Source: Ruminococcaceae bacterium UBA1425 (GTDB taxonomy: Bacteria > Bacillota > Clostridia > Oscillospirales > Acutalibacteraceae). Taken from it: a DNA stretch of 19,934 nucleotides. The stretch covers positions 1-19,934 of the forward strand of contig DCUB01000052.1 of assembly GCA_002329365.1 (NCBI GenBank). Direction: 5' to 3'. Shown here in pieces: positions 7,068 to 15,006 of this stretch; position 1 is the first letter of the stretch; each line of letters starts with the position of its first letter. The notes beneath the pieces are model-generated. The model worked only from the letters and a program-made list of their open reading frames with translations. It was not told the DNA's origin and searched no databases. Both the position numbers and the translations under genes were made by a program.

Positions 7068-9073
7068 ACTGTTCCTCCGTTAATATTTTTATTGCTATCG
7101 GGCTTTGCCGCCGCGAAAGTAAGCGTTGTTTTGAATATATCACCGTCGGTTTCGACCTTAAACCCGCCGTTTTGAATTTCGGCAAGGTTTTTAGCTATCG
7201 AAAGCCCCAGTCCGTAGCCGTCGGTATGCCTTGAGCTGTCCTCGCGCTTGAACCGCCGCAAAAGCTCGTCGCCCGACATGTTTATAATGCTTTTGGACGT
7301 GTTTCTGATAGTAATCGAAACCCTTTCGCCGTCTGTTTCAACATTAATAAAGACGCGGGAGTTTTCCCTTGAATATTTGCAGATATTGCTGAACAGGTTT
7401 TGATAAACGCGCCACAGAAGGTCGCCGTCGGCATGGATATATACGTCGCCGTCGGGTGCTTTGACAACCGTTTCAAGAGATTTTGCCGCGAATTTAGCGT
7501 CAAACTCCGATAAAGACTGCTCCGTGAACATCAGAATGTCGATTGCGGTCAGGTTGACCGGGACGTCACCCGTAGCGATTTTCGACAGCTCGATAACGCC
7601 CTTCAGAAGCGTATCAAGCTTGTTGGCATGCTTCCTGATTATTTCAAGGTACTCCTCCTCCTTTTCGGGGGCGAGGTTTCCGCGCTGAAGCAGATTAACA
7701 TAATTGACGATAGACGTAAGCGGCGTTTTGAGGTCGTGGGAAATATTCGTAATAAGCTCGTTTCTCGCCTCCTGATTTTTGACCTTCTCCTCCACAGCCA
7801 GCATCATGTCTTTCTTGATGTTTGAAAGATTCTCGCCTATAAGCTTGAAGTCGCCGAACATAATATGCGAATCGATTTCATAACCGAAGTCGCCCTCCGC
7901 GATTTTCTCACCGCTTTTTCTTACGTGACTGAGGTTAACCGTAATCATAATGAACAGCGGCACAAGCGCGAAAATACATGTGGCGTGAATCGCGGCATAT
8001 ATGAGAAAAGGAAAATCCTCAAGAACGCCCATACGGTTTGTAAGATATCTGAACACAAAATACAGTAAAACAATAATGTCGGAGGATATTACAAGACCGA
8101 TGGTGAGAAGCACCTTGCCTATATACGGAACCTTGAAATAACCGTCGTTTTCCTTGCCGAGAAGCTTTCTTATCCTCGCGATAACAATATAAACAAGCGT
8201 GTTTTTATAGACATGTCCGTGCTTGATTCTCGTCGCTATGGTGACGTTAAGCAGTAGCATTATCATTGCAAAGACAAGCGCAAGAATCAAAATGATGGTG
8301 TTCCAGAGAACAAGATTCTGCTCCTTGACGTCGGCAACCGAGGTAAGGACAATAAGGCTTATAAGAAAAGCAAAGCCGACCGCACAGGCAAGTATAATCA
8401 CGTCAAGCGGGACTCTGTCTATAAAGCGCAGCTCCCCGTTTTTGCCGTTATTGCCTGTTCCGACAGCGCTTATCAGCCTTCCGAGTGTAATAAGAGCGCC
8501 GAGAATAAAAATAACGAAAAGCGCAAGCAGGGGGTATCTCATTATATGGGCGGTTTCTATAAGCTTTACGGCAAGGTAATAATCGTCGCTAGCCGTCATG
8601 TCCTTGCGTATGAACAGCTTTATAGTTCCAGATACCTTTATATCCTCGTCGTTGTAAAACTCGAAAATCTTCGAGTTTGAATAGCTTGTATCGTATATGG
8701 AATTGATTACCTCATCGCTGAAATTGCAAAGCACGGCGTAATTATCCTCAAGAGATGCGATAAAAAGCACGTTGCTCCTTGATTTATCGTACTTGTGTTC
8801 GTATTCTTCTATCCTGTACAGCTCCGTTTTTGTCGCCGTATTGTTAAGCTTTTTAAGGTACAGGCTGTAATAATTTTCAATTTCTTCAAACTCATCTGTC
8901 GTTTTTACCCTCATAGCCTCCTCAAAGGCATAAGTTTTGGAATCTTCCGCGTAAAAGTGATAGTCAATCATGCACGATATGGCAAGCGCCATCGCGACCG
9001 CAAGCTCAAAAAAGAGCAGGAACGCGACGATTGCGGTTACCTTATCGGAAAAATTCATTTTCAGGATTTTCAT
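7064..9073 (-). CDS. Multi-pass sensor histidine kinase
   Basis: 669-residue membrane-bound sensor kinase. Hydrophobic segments occur at about 12-34, 181-200, 222-245, 254-278, 320-342 and 354-380; the stretch 35-178 is predicted to lie outside the membrane and could be the sensing domain. A HAMP-like linker (about 381-425) leads to the dimerisation and phosphoacceptor helix with NISHDLKTPL, phosphorylatable His446. The ATPase domain has an N box (NLFSNICKYS, 559-568), an F-box-like LLRRFKR and the G2 box GYGLGLSIAK (619-628); the G1 Asp box is replaced by an IRNTS segment, as is usual in VanS-like kinases of Bacillota. It lies 1 nt after the response regulator gene and overlaps the GH4 start. 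The stimulus is unknown; the position inside a sugar operon suggests control of that operon or sensing of its substrate, but this is inference. Confidence 0.93.
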   Translation of the reverse strand: MKILKMNFSDKVTAIVAFLLFFELAVAMALAISCMIDYHFYAEDSKTYAFEEAMRVKTTDEFEEIENYYSLYLKKLNNTATKTELYRIEEYEHKYDKSRSNVLFIASLEDNYAVLCNFSDEVINSIYDTSYSNSKIFEFYNDEDIKVSGTIKLFIRKDMTASDDYYLAVKLIETAHIMRYPLLALFVIFILGALITLGRLISAVGTGNNGKNGELRFIDRVPLDVIILACAVGFAFLISLIVLTSVADVKEQNLVLWNTIILILALVFAMIMLLLNVTIATRIKHGHVYKNTLVYIVIARIRKLLGKENDGYFKVPYIGKVLLTIGLVISSDIIVLLYFVFRYLTNRMGVLEDFPFLIYAAIHATCIFALVPLFIMITVNLSHVRKSGEKIAEGDFGYEIDSHIMFGDFKLIGENLSNIKKDMMLAVEEKVKNQEARNELITNISHDLKTPLTSIVNYVNLLQRGNLAPEKEEEYLEIIRKHANKLDTLLKGVIELSKIATGDVPVNLTAIDILMFTEQSLSEFDAKFAAKSLETVVKAPDGDVYIHADGDLLWRVYQNLFSNICKYSRENSRVFINVETDGERVSITIRNTSKSIINMSGDELLRRFKREDSSRHTDGYGLGLSIAKNLAEIQNGGFKVETDGDIFKTTLTFAAAKPDSNKNINGGTV

Positions 9074-9074
9074 A

Positions 9075-9767
9075 TCAGCTTCTCTTTTCCATCTTATAAC
9101 CGTGTCCCCAGACGGCTATTATGTATCTCGGCTCGGCGGGGTTTATCTCCACCTTCTCCCTCAGATGGCGAATGTGGACGAGCACGGTGTTTTCGGCGCC
9201 GAAGGGGTCTTCGTTCCATACGCGGCGGTAAATCTCCTTAGGCGAAAAAACATTTCCGACGTTTTCGGCAAACAGCTTCAGGATTTCATATTCGGTGGGA
9301 GTAAGGCAGATTTTTTCACCGTCGACCGTTACCTGCTTTGACTTGTCGTCAATCTCTATTCCGCCGTTTATGATAACATCGCCCGAATTATTGTCGCTTC
9401 CGAGGTCTACATATCTTCTGATCTGCGATTTTACGCGCGCGATAACCTCAATAGGATTGAAGGGCTTTGTAATATAATCGTCGGCACCGACGTTCAGCCC
9501 GAGAATTTTGTCGGTATATTCGCCTTTCGCCGTAAGCAGAATGACGGGAACGTTATATTTGCCGCGAAGCTCGACCATTGCCGATATGCCGTCCATTTCA
9601 GGCATCATAATATCCATAAGGACAAGCTTTATGTCGTTGTTTGCCAAAGCCTCAAGCGCCTCGCGCCCGTTATGTGCCTCGATAACATTATACCCCTCGC
9701 TTGTAAGGTAAACCTTAAGCGCGTTGACTATGTCCTTTTCGTCGTCGCATACAAGAACATTGTACAT
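9075..9767 (-). CDS. OmpR/PhoB-type response regulator
   Basis: DNA-binding response regulator of about 230 residues and partner of the adjacent kinase. The receiver domain has the acidic pair DD near the start, phospho-acceptor Asp in LVLMDIMMPEMDG (Asp52 in this numbering), the Thr of LLTAKG and Lys101 in TKPF. The C-terminal winged helix is of the Trans_reg_C type (LTPTEYEILKLF, then ENTVLVHIRHLREKV and a final GHGYKME). Start: the frame reaches an ATG at 9776, but that codon abuts the AAAGG ribosome binding site; the ATG at 9767 is 9 nt from it and gives the usual receiver N-terminus, so I prefer 9767. It lies 23-32 nt behind the symporter gene. No target operator can be assigned from the sequence. 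Confidence 0.93.
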   Translation of the reverse strand: MYNVLVCDDEKDIVNALKVYLTSEGYNVIEAHNGREALEALANNDIKLVLMDIMMPEMDGISAMVELRGKYNVPVILLTAKGEYTDKILGLNVGADDYITKPFNPIEVIARVKSQIRRYVDLGSDNNSGDVIINGGIEIDDKSKQVTVDGEKICLTPTEYEILKLFAENVGNVFSPKEIYRRVWNEDPFGAENTVLVHIRHLREKVEINPAEPRYIIAVWGHGYKMEKRS

Positions 9768-9799
9768 TTCATACATCCTTTCGGGAAAAAAGTTATTTA

Positions 9800-11293
9800 T
9801 CAGTTTTCTGTTTCCTTTGCCCGCTTTTCAATCTCACTGACCATGCGCTGATATTCCGCCTCGTCGACGGTGATTTTCTTTTTCATTGTCAGATAGCCCG
9901 CCGTCATAAATACAAGGGGCAGAACAACCATTACGAGCCGGAGGGTTGAAGCCATATAACCGGGAGCGTAGTTAAGCACCTCCGTAATGCCCGCCGTCTT
10001 TGCGCTTTCCGTTATCTGATTCAGACTTGCCTGCTGCTCAAGCTCGGAAATTCTGTTTGTGACTGACGTCATGCCTATTATCATGTAAACAACCATAACT
10101 ATTAGCTGCTGCAGCGAGCTTGACATCTTTGCCATAAAGGGACGGAGCGAGAATATTATGGCCTCGTCGCGGCTGCCGGTTTTGTACTCGTTGTATTCGA
10201 TTGTGTTCGTAAGGCAGATTGTAACCACCATATAGAACAGCGAGTAGCCGAAGCCGATAATAAGCGCCTCGGCGCAGTAAAGCCACAGCTTTATGCCCGT
10301 CGGCGCGAAATAGCCGGTCAGTGCGAAAAGGAAGTAGCCGGCAATGCTCGAAACAAGCGAAATCCCCGCAAGCGATGCACGGCTGAATTTTTTTGCCATA
10401 GCGGGATAAACAAAACTTATTATGCCCGAAGCTACGGCGTAAAAAGCCGCAAACAACGTTACGTTTTTGCCCTCGTAGCCGAATTCGAGGTAAAGATAAT
10501 TTGTGCCGAACGCGGTAATGAACGCGCCGCCGAGGTTGACGAGCAGCATTATGAGCGTAACCCAGAGAAGCTGGTCGTTGCGGAGGATGACCTTAATCAT
10601 TTTGCGAAAGCCTATTGTTTCCTCAAGCGGCTGTGAAGCGACGTGCGGCTCCCTGACGCCGACGCAGACGACCGTCTGACCGCCGACAAAAAGCAGCGAG
10701 ATAATGACGGCGACGGCGGCGTATGCGGTGATGGAGTTTCCGCCGATTGTCAGGGCTCCCGCCGTAAATATGGGGATAAGAGCATATGCCATAATAGTGC
10801 CGAACCCGGCAAACAGGTTTGCGAAAGACGTAATGCTGTCGCGCCGGTCCGCCCTGCTTGTTAATGACGGCAGCATTGACCAGTAGCCGATATCGTTCAT
10901 TGTGAAGGTGATATCCCAGAACAGATAAAGCACGCCGAAAAGCACGACGAACGACCATCCCTGCACCCTGTTCGCAAAGATAACCGATAATATAAGCGCG
11001 TTTGAAACGGCGCCTGTCAGTATCCACGGCTTAAACTTGCCGAAACGCGTCCGCGTGTTTTCGATTATTCCTCCCATAATAGGGTCGTTGACGCCGTCCC
11101 ATATGCGGCAGATAATCATAATGATGCTTAAAGCCGCGAACTGCTTTGTCGTAAGCTGCCTTGTGTACAGAACATAAGTAAGAAGAAAATAGCTGAACAG
11201 CGAATAAGCCATGTCCCTGCCTAATCCCGGCACCGTGTAAATCCATTTGTTCCTGTTAAACTGCCTGCTTTCCGCGTCAAGATTCTTTTTCAA
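9800..11293 (-). CDS. GPH-family (MelB-like) sugar:cation symporter
   Basis: 497-residue, 12-helix major facilitator superfamily transporter of the glycoside-pentoside-hexuronide:cation symporter family. The N-terminus (NKWIYTVPGLGRDMAYSL) and the cytoplasmic loop signature WDGVNDPIMGG...TRTRFGKFKPW (about 65-90), which includes the conserved Asp residues and Arg/Lys loop, are typical. It would import an unphosphorylated oligosaccharide or glycoside together with Na+ or H+. The same operon encodes a GH4 enzyme of the alpha-galactosidase type, which makes a melibiose- or galactoside-like substrate a reasonable guess. The start appears to be TTG at 11293 with GGGGG about 7 nt upstream; the first in-frame ATG is 27 codons further in and would cut the conserved N-terminus. 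It lies 21 nt behind the PHP gene. Confidence 0.92.
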   Translation of the reverse strand: MKKNLDAESRQFNRNKWIYTVPGLGRDMAYSLFSYFLLTYVLYTRQLTTKQFAALSIIMIICRIWDGVNDPIMGGIIENTRTRFGKFKPWILTGAVSNALILSVIFANRVQGWSFVVLFGVLYLFWDITFTMNDIGYWSMLPSLTSRADRRDSITSFANLFAGFGTIMAYALIPIFTAGALTIGGNSITAYAAVAVIISLLFVGGQTVVCVGVREPHVASQPLEETIGFRKMIKVILRNDQLLWVTLIMLLVNLGGAFITAFGTNYLYLEFGYEGKNVTLFAAFYAVASGIISFVYPAMAKKFSRASLAGISLVSSIAGYFLFALTGYFAPTGIKLWLYCAEALIIGFGYSLFYMVVTICLTNTIEYNEYKTGSRDEAIIFSLRPFMAKMSSSLQQLIVMVVYMIIGMTSVTNRISELEQQASLNQITESAKTAGITEVLNYAPGYMASTLRLVMVVLPLVFMTAGYLTMKKKITVDEAEYQRMVSEIEKRAKETEN

Positions 11294-11314
11294 ACAAGCG
11301 CCCCCGTTCGGTTA

Positions 11315-12262
11315 TTAAATTATTTCATCGAGAAAATAAGCGTTTGTGTTCGCCCGCCTGCCGCTGTTGTCGGTTATCTGAACGCGAACATAAACGTCGC
11401 GCTGGTCTATGTTAAAGCTTGCCCCGCGCAATGTTTCGCCGTCGCTCACCCTCGCGACCTCCGTCCGCCTGCCGCATGTTGTCATATGTATGCTGCGAAC
11501 GCCGGAGCATTCAATATTCAGTTTTCCGTCCTCGACGTAAAGGGAATATATTTCGGGACCCATGGAAGCGTAGAAGCTACCCCTTTTAAGCGCATCGATT
11601 ACGGAGCCGTAGCTTAAGGAGCCTGCCTTAATCATTGTAAAGCCGCCGAAGGAGTCGTTTAACGGATGACCGAACGGCTGTCTGTCGTGATTGTCGTCGG
11701 TCGCTACGCAGAAAAGCCTGTTGCCGCGGCGGAGCAGCGTGTCGTACGGAATCTCCTGGTCCGCGTCGATTCCGTCGAGCATCGCGCTGTAATTGAAAAT
11801 CTCCATAGCGAAAAGCCCCTTAAGCCCTCCGTAATCCTCAAGCGTCTGCAGCGACCAGTTGGGATGATTGTAGCAGACGATAAAGCCCGCTTCGTTAAGA
11901 CGCCTTATGTATTCGTTAATAGCGTTTATATCCTGATAGCTGGGCTTTTCTATTGTAGTGTACCCGTCATCGTCGGTCGTGGCGTAGCAGTTGAAGTGAT
12001 AGCAGCGGACAAAATTGCTGTCGTCCACAATCCAGTTGCTGATATCCGCCTCATAAGACGTGATAGCGACAAATTTATCGTCCGTAAGATTGCGGTGAGG
12101 AACGCAGATGTCGTGGTCGGTGAACGCAACAACCGAATAGCCCCTTTCCATATACGCCTTTTTCAGTTCCTCAACGGTAAGGTCGCCGTCGGAAATTGTG
12201 GAGTGGCAATGCAGGTTTGCCTTATAAAACTCGCCGTCCTTCGGCAGAAGATATTTTTTCAT
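11315..12262 (-). CDS. PHP-domain metal-dependent phosphoesterase
   Basis: 315-residue protein with a complete set of PHP-domain metal ligands: HCHS (His18, His20), FTDHD (Asp49, His50), Glu71, NHPNW (His133) and ATDDNHD (Asp189 to His192). The last third looks like a small beta domain (YVRVQITDNSGRRANTNAYF). Stand-alone PHP proteins hydrolyse phosphate esters such as nucleotides or sugar phosphates; the substrate here is unknown, and removal of phosphate from a sugar intermediate is only suggested by the neighbours. Start: an ATG at 12301 is in frame but falls inside trmB; ATG at 12262 has AAAGGA 7 nt upstream, so I use that. The gap to the trmB stop is 16 nt. No signal peptide. Confidence 0.88.
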   Translation of the reverse strand: MKKYLLPKDGEFYKANLHCHSTISDGDLTVEELKKAYMERGYSVVAFTDHDICVPHRNLTDDKFVAITSYEADISNWIVDDSNFVRCYHFNCYATTDDDGYTTIEKPSYQDINAINEYIRRLNEAGFIVCYNHPNWSLQTLEDYGGLKGLFAMEIFNYSAMLDGIDADQEIPYDTLLRRGNRLFCVATDDNHDRQPFGHPLNDSFGGFTMIKAGSLSYGSVIDALKRGSFYASMGPEIYSLYVEDGKLNIECSGVRSIHMTTCGRRTEVARVSDGETLRGASFNIDQRDVYVRVQITDNSGRRANTNAYFLDEII

Positions 12263-12278
12263 CGTTTTTTCCTTTCGG

Positions 12279-12956
12279 TCATTCATTCGGGAACGCCTCA
12301 AGCGCGTATACAGGCTTTCCGAGCGACGCGAATTTTTCCTCGTATTCCGTCTTGATATTGTCTTTGTAATACACGCTGTTGTGCAGGTCGTGCGTTATGT
12401 TTTTAAGCGTGAAGCCGCACTGCGTGTAGCTCCCGACGGAAAACTCAAAAAACACCGGGCTGTCCGTTTTTTGACGTATTACGGCTCCGTCCTTCAAAAC
12501 GAACCTGTAGAAGTTCAGAAACCGCTCGCTCGTCAGCCTGTGATTCCTGTAAGAGTTTTTCGGAAAAGGACATGAAAAATTAAGGTATATGCCCGAAATT
12601 GAAGCCGCGGGTATGTATCGGTAAAGGTACTCGGCAGACATCATTATAAAGCGGACGTTTGAAAGCCCGTATTCCCTTGCACGCTCGCATGCGTTTACTA
12701 TAACGCCGGCGGCTTTCTCTACGGCCAGAAAGTTTTTATCCGGCTCGCGCATCGCCGCTTCGCATATGAACCTGCCTTTTCCGCAGCCTATTTCAAGCAT
12801 TACGGGATTATCGTTGTTGAAAACATCCCTGAAGTTCAGATATAAATCCCTGTCGGGACACTCGTCGGCATTAATCGGACCAAGCTCGAGTGTAAGAAGA
12901 TATTCACCGCAGTTTTTAAGTCTTTGCTCAAGGTTTTTTTTGTGCCTTAATCTCAT
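12279..12956 (-). CDS. trmB: tRNA (guanine-N7)-methyltransferase TrmB
   Basis: 225-residue SAM-dependent methyltransferase that forms 7-methylguanosine at position 46 of tRNAs. It shows the SAM-binding MLEIGCGKGRF (53-63), a LAVEK acidic strand end (77-81), the TrmB signature region YLNFSCPFPKNSYRNHRLTS (124-143), KTD (163-165) and TEYEEKF (203-209). One residue stands out: the usual FSDPWPK is FSCPFPK here, with Cys129 in place of the Asp regarded as important for catalysis in characterised enzymes. Length and all other motifs are normal, so I call it functional rather than decayed, but this needs alignment against close relatives. It is the first gene of the minus-strand sugar operon, transcribed from a good promoter about 50-75 nt upstream; its ribosome binding site (GGCGG) is weak and lies in a small hairpin. 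Confidence 0.9.
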   Translation of the reverse strand: MRLRHKKNLEQRLKNCGEYLLTLELGPINADECPDRDLYLNFRDVFNNDNPVMLEIGCGKGRFICEAAMREPDKNFLAVEKAAGVIVNACERAREYGLSNVRFIMMSAEYLYRYIPAASISGIYLNFSCPFPKNSYRNHRLTSERFLNFYRFVLKDGAVIRQKTDSPVFFEFSVGSYTQCGFTLKNITHDLHNSVYYKDNIKTEYEEKFASLGKPVYALEAFPNE

Positions 12957-13006
12957 ATTCCGCCGCCTATCGGCGCTTCACCACCGCACAATATTCATAC
13001 AAAGCA

Positions 13007-13034
13007 AGTATACTATATTTGCGGATTTTGTCAA
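13007..13034 (-). promoter_or_regulatory. Sigma-A-type promoter of the trmB-led operon
   Basis: Minus strand: -35 TTGACA (13029-13034, perfect), 16-nt spacer, -10 TATACT (13007-13012, 5 of 6). The predicted transcript starts near 13000, about 44 nt before the trmB start. It is probably the main promoter for trmB through the MelA-like GH4 gene. Confidence 0.75.
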
Positions 13035-13103
13035 TAACCGTGTATGCCGAACAGCGCTCCGCGTTATATAAAATGTTAATAAACACAGAAAAGCTGTCTT
13101 AAA

Positions 13104-13117
13104 TATGTTGCAACATA
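13104..13117. promoter_or_regulatory. Perfect 14-bp palindrome, probable operator
   Basis: TATGTTGCAACATA is its own reverse complement. It covers the whole -35 hexamer of the plus-strand promoter (13108-13113) and lies about 70 nt upstream of the divergent trmB promoter. Form and position fit a dimeric repressor site, for example LacI-type, but no such regulator is encoded in this window. Confidence 0.6.
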
Positions 13118-13136
13118 ACGGTTTTTCTGATATGCT
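13108..13136 (+). promoter_or_regulatory. Promoter of the GH38 operon
   Basis: Plus strand: -35 TTGCAA (13108-13113, 4 of 6), 17-nt spacer, -10 TATGCT (13131-13136, 4 of 6) preceded by TGA, an extended -10. The weak hexamers would fit a regulated promoter. Predicted start near 13143, about 62 nt before the first gene. Confidence 0.5.
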
Positions 13137-13147
13137 TTTATTCACGG

Positions 13148-13181
13148 GTTTCCGGGCAGTCAATGCTGCCGTTCCCGAAAC
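13148..13181 (+). other. Possible 5' leader hairpin
   Basis: GTTTC (13148-13152) and GGCAG (13155-13159) can pair with GAAAC (13177-13181) and CTGCC (13166-13170), giving two 5-bp helices with an internal loop and a 6-nt apical loop. It would sit at the very 5' end of the predicted transcript and leaves the ribosome binding site near 13191 free. It could stabilise the mRNA; no riboswitch family is recognised. Confidence 0.3.
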
Positions 13182-13204
13182 ATAAGCAGCAAGGGAGAAT
13201 CATA

Positions 13205-14983
13205 ATGATTAAGCCTTATAAGCTCACAGCACAGCCATGCCGTTTCTGCACAATCTACAAAAAGGGAGACAGCGCCATTCCGTCCGGGCTGTACGAAGCA
13301 AAATGCGCCGCTCCGTCGCTTGACGGCTTTCCGCTTCCGCTCCCGTCGAAAAAGAGCGACTACACCTGCTTTGCCGTCACAGCGGACGGCGCCGAATGGT
13401 ACGGAGCCGCGACAGGTCTTACGAGATACGACAAAAACGCACAGCGCGAAGACAATGTCATAATGTACTTTGCCGCCGACAGGGACCTGCCCGACAACCG
13501 GGTAATTTCGCTTCTGCCGTCCGGTAACGGCATATGGGTTCAGACCGAAACAGGCGCCTCCTACATAGAGATGAGGACGGTAGGCGCGGAGGAAAAGGCC
13601 GATATTCTGCTGCAGGAGAGCATAAAATACGTCGACCGCCGCGGAATGTACAGCCAGAAACGCCTTGCCGTTCCCGGCGACGTCACCACAGCCGTCCGCT
13701 ACGGTCATTCCGACAACGACGGCTGCTTTACGGCAGGCTTCGCGATTGCAGAAATGCTGCGTTTCGCCACGTTCAGAAGAGAAAAGGGCGCGGAGCATCC
13801 CGATACTGTAAAAGCGAAAAAGGTAGCCGTGCGCGCAACCGAGGCATGCCTGCTGCTCATGCATATCCACGGCAGGGGAGACGGCTTTGTTTCAAGAAGC
13901 TATCTCTGTCCCGACGAACCCGTGCCGGACGACGGACTGTTCTTCCGCAAGGAGGGCGGCAAGGCTGTCTGCCTTGAAACGAGCGCCTCGAAAAAGCGCG
14001 GTATGGTAGGGCTTGTCATAGACGCTTCGGCTCCCGTTCCCGACAGGCTTGCAAAGCTTTACAGGGACGAGGGCTACGGCGACGACGGCATAGTGTACAA
14101 AGCCGATACGAGCAGCGACGAGATTACCCTTCACTACCTCAACATGCTGTTCGCGCATGATATTCTCGGCCCCGAGGACCCGGAGCTTGACGAAATAATT
14201 AAGTTTTCAGTCCGCGGCGTAATGAATCATATAACCGACCACGGCTACGAGCTGCACGACTGCACGGGCGAGCCGACGACATGGGCAAAGTGGAGCAGAA
14301 GTTATTTTGAAACTGATTTCGGGTATGTCGACGCCTGTCTTAACGCCGCCGAGCTTCTGATGTATCTTAAGACCACCATGCACATCCTCGGTGAAGGCGG
14401 AAAATGGCAGGAAACGTATGACGCGCTAATTGCCGACGGCTACGACGACCTTACAACAAAGCACTGGAACAGGCTTTATCAGGCGGGGCTTTCAATGAGC
14501 TTTGATCCCTTCGAGGATATAATGTACGGCGACCATATGCTCAGTGTTTCAGCCTACTGGGGGCTTTGCATGCTTGAAAAGGACGAGGAGCTGCTTAAAA
14601 AATACAGGGACGGCTTCCGTTCGTGGAGAACCTCCTTAAAGCGCGAATTCAACCCCGGCTATGATCTGCCCTTTGCCATTTCCTGCCCCGACGAGGAAAT
14701 AGATTTAGACCGTCTTGCCACCTGGTTTTACAGGATGAATGTTTCGCGTCTTGCGTCCGGCGTCAGCACCAAGGGGCGTCACGACACCCCTGTTAACAGG
14801 CTCAGGGCGGGCGCAAAGGAAATATCGTGGCTTCTTCCGAACGACGAAAGGTTCATCTCAAAATACGACCGCAACCCGTTTGCTTTGAAGAACGTCGATT
14901 CCGGCGGAAATACAACGGTCGAAAGCTGCTATATTTACTCTTTTGCATATTGGATCGGAAGATATTACGGATTTTTTGAATAA
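13205..14983 (+). CDS. Uncharacterised propeller-like plus helical-barrel protein, putative glycan-active
   Basis: 592-residue cytoplasmic protein without signal peptide. Residues about 55-123 contain propeller-type repeats (ADGAEWYGAATGLTRYD and GNGIWVQTETGASYI, the pattern of two-component-regulator propeller blades). From about 135 onward it is helical, with conserved-looking motifs HSDNDGCFTAGFAIAEMLRF (168-187), DTSSDEITLHY (301-311), PTTWAKWS (357-364) and YVDACLNAAELLMYLK (374-389). These resemble a family of uncharacterised bacterial proteins, several with propeller blades, and the region looks like an alpha/alpha toroid as in many glycosidases and lyases. The substrate and even the enzyme status are unknown. 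Start: ATG at 13205 with AAGGGAG 7 nt upstream; the in-frame ATG at 13163 lacks such a site. The alpha-mannosidase gene follows 23 nt later, so joint action on a mannose-containing glycan is a fair guess. Confidence 0.8.
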   Translation: MIKPYKLTAQPCRFCTIYKKGDSAIPSGLYEAKCAAPSLDGFPLPLPSKKSDYTCFAVTADGAEWYGAATGLTRYDKNAQREDNVIMYFAADRDLPDNRVISLLPSGNGIWVQTETGASYIEMRTVGAEEKADILLQESIKYVDRRGMYSQKRLAVPGDVTTAVRYGHSDNDGCFTAGFAIAEMLRFATFRREKGAEHPDTVKAKKVAVRATEACLLLMHIHGRGDGFVSRSYLCPDEPVPDDGLFFRKEGGKAVCLETSASKKRGMVGLVIDASAPVPDRLAKLYRDEGYGDDGIVYKADTSSDEITLHYLNMLFAHDILGPEDPELDEIIKFSVRGVMNHITDHGYELHDCTGEPTTWAKWSRSYFETDFGYVDACLNAAELLMYLKTTMHILGEGGKWQETYDALIADGYDDLTTKHWNRLYQAGLSMSFDPFEDIMYGDHMLSVSAYWGLCMLEKDEELLKKYRDGFRSWRTSLKREFNPGYDLPFAISCPDEEIDLDRLATWFYRMNVSRLASGVSTKGRHDTPVNRLRAGAKEISWLLPNDERFISKYDRNPFALKNVDSGGNTTVESCYIYSFAYWIGRYYGFFE

Positions 14984-15006
14984 ACGGGAAAAGGACGGTT
15001 TTGAAA

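Noticed and set aside
11666..12355. 229-codon open frame on the plus strand
   Set aside because: It is antisense to the PHP gene and the end of trmB, both with intact motifs, and has no promoter or plausible product.
13160..13870. 236-codon open frame on the minus strand
   Set aside because: It lies wholly opposite the 592-residue gene, which has a good ribosome binding site, operon context and recognisable motifs. The translated minus-strand product shows no family pattern; GC-rich third positions readily leave such open frames.
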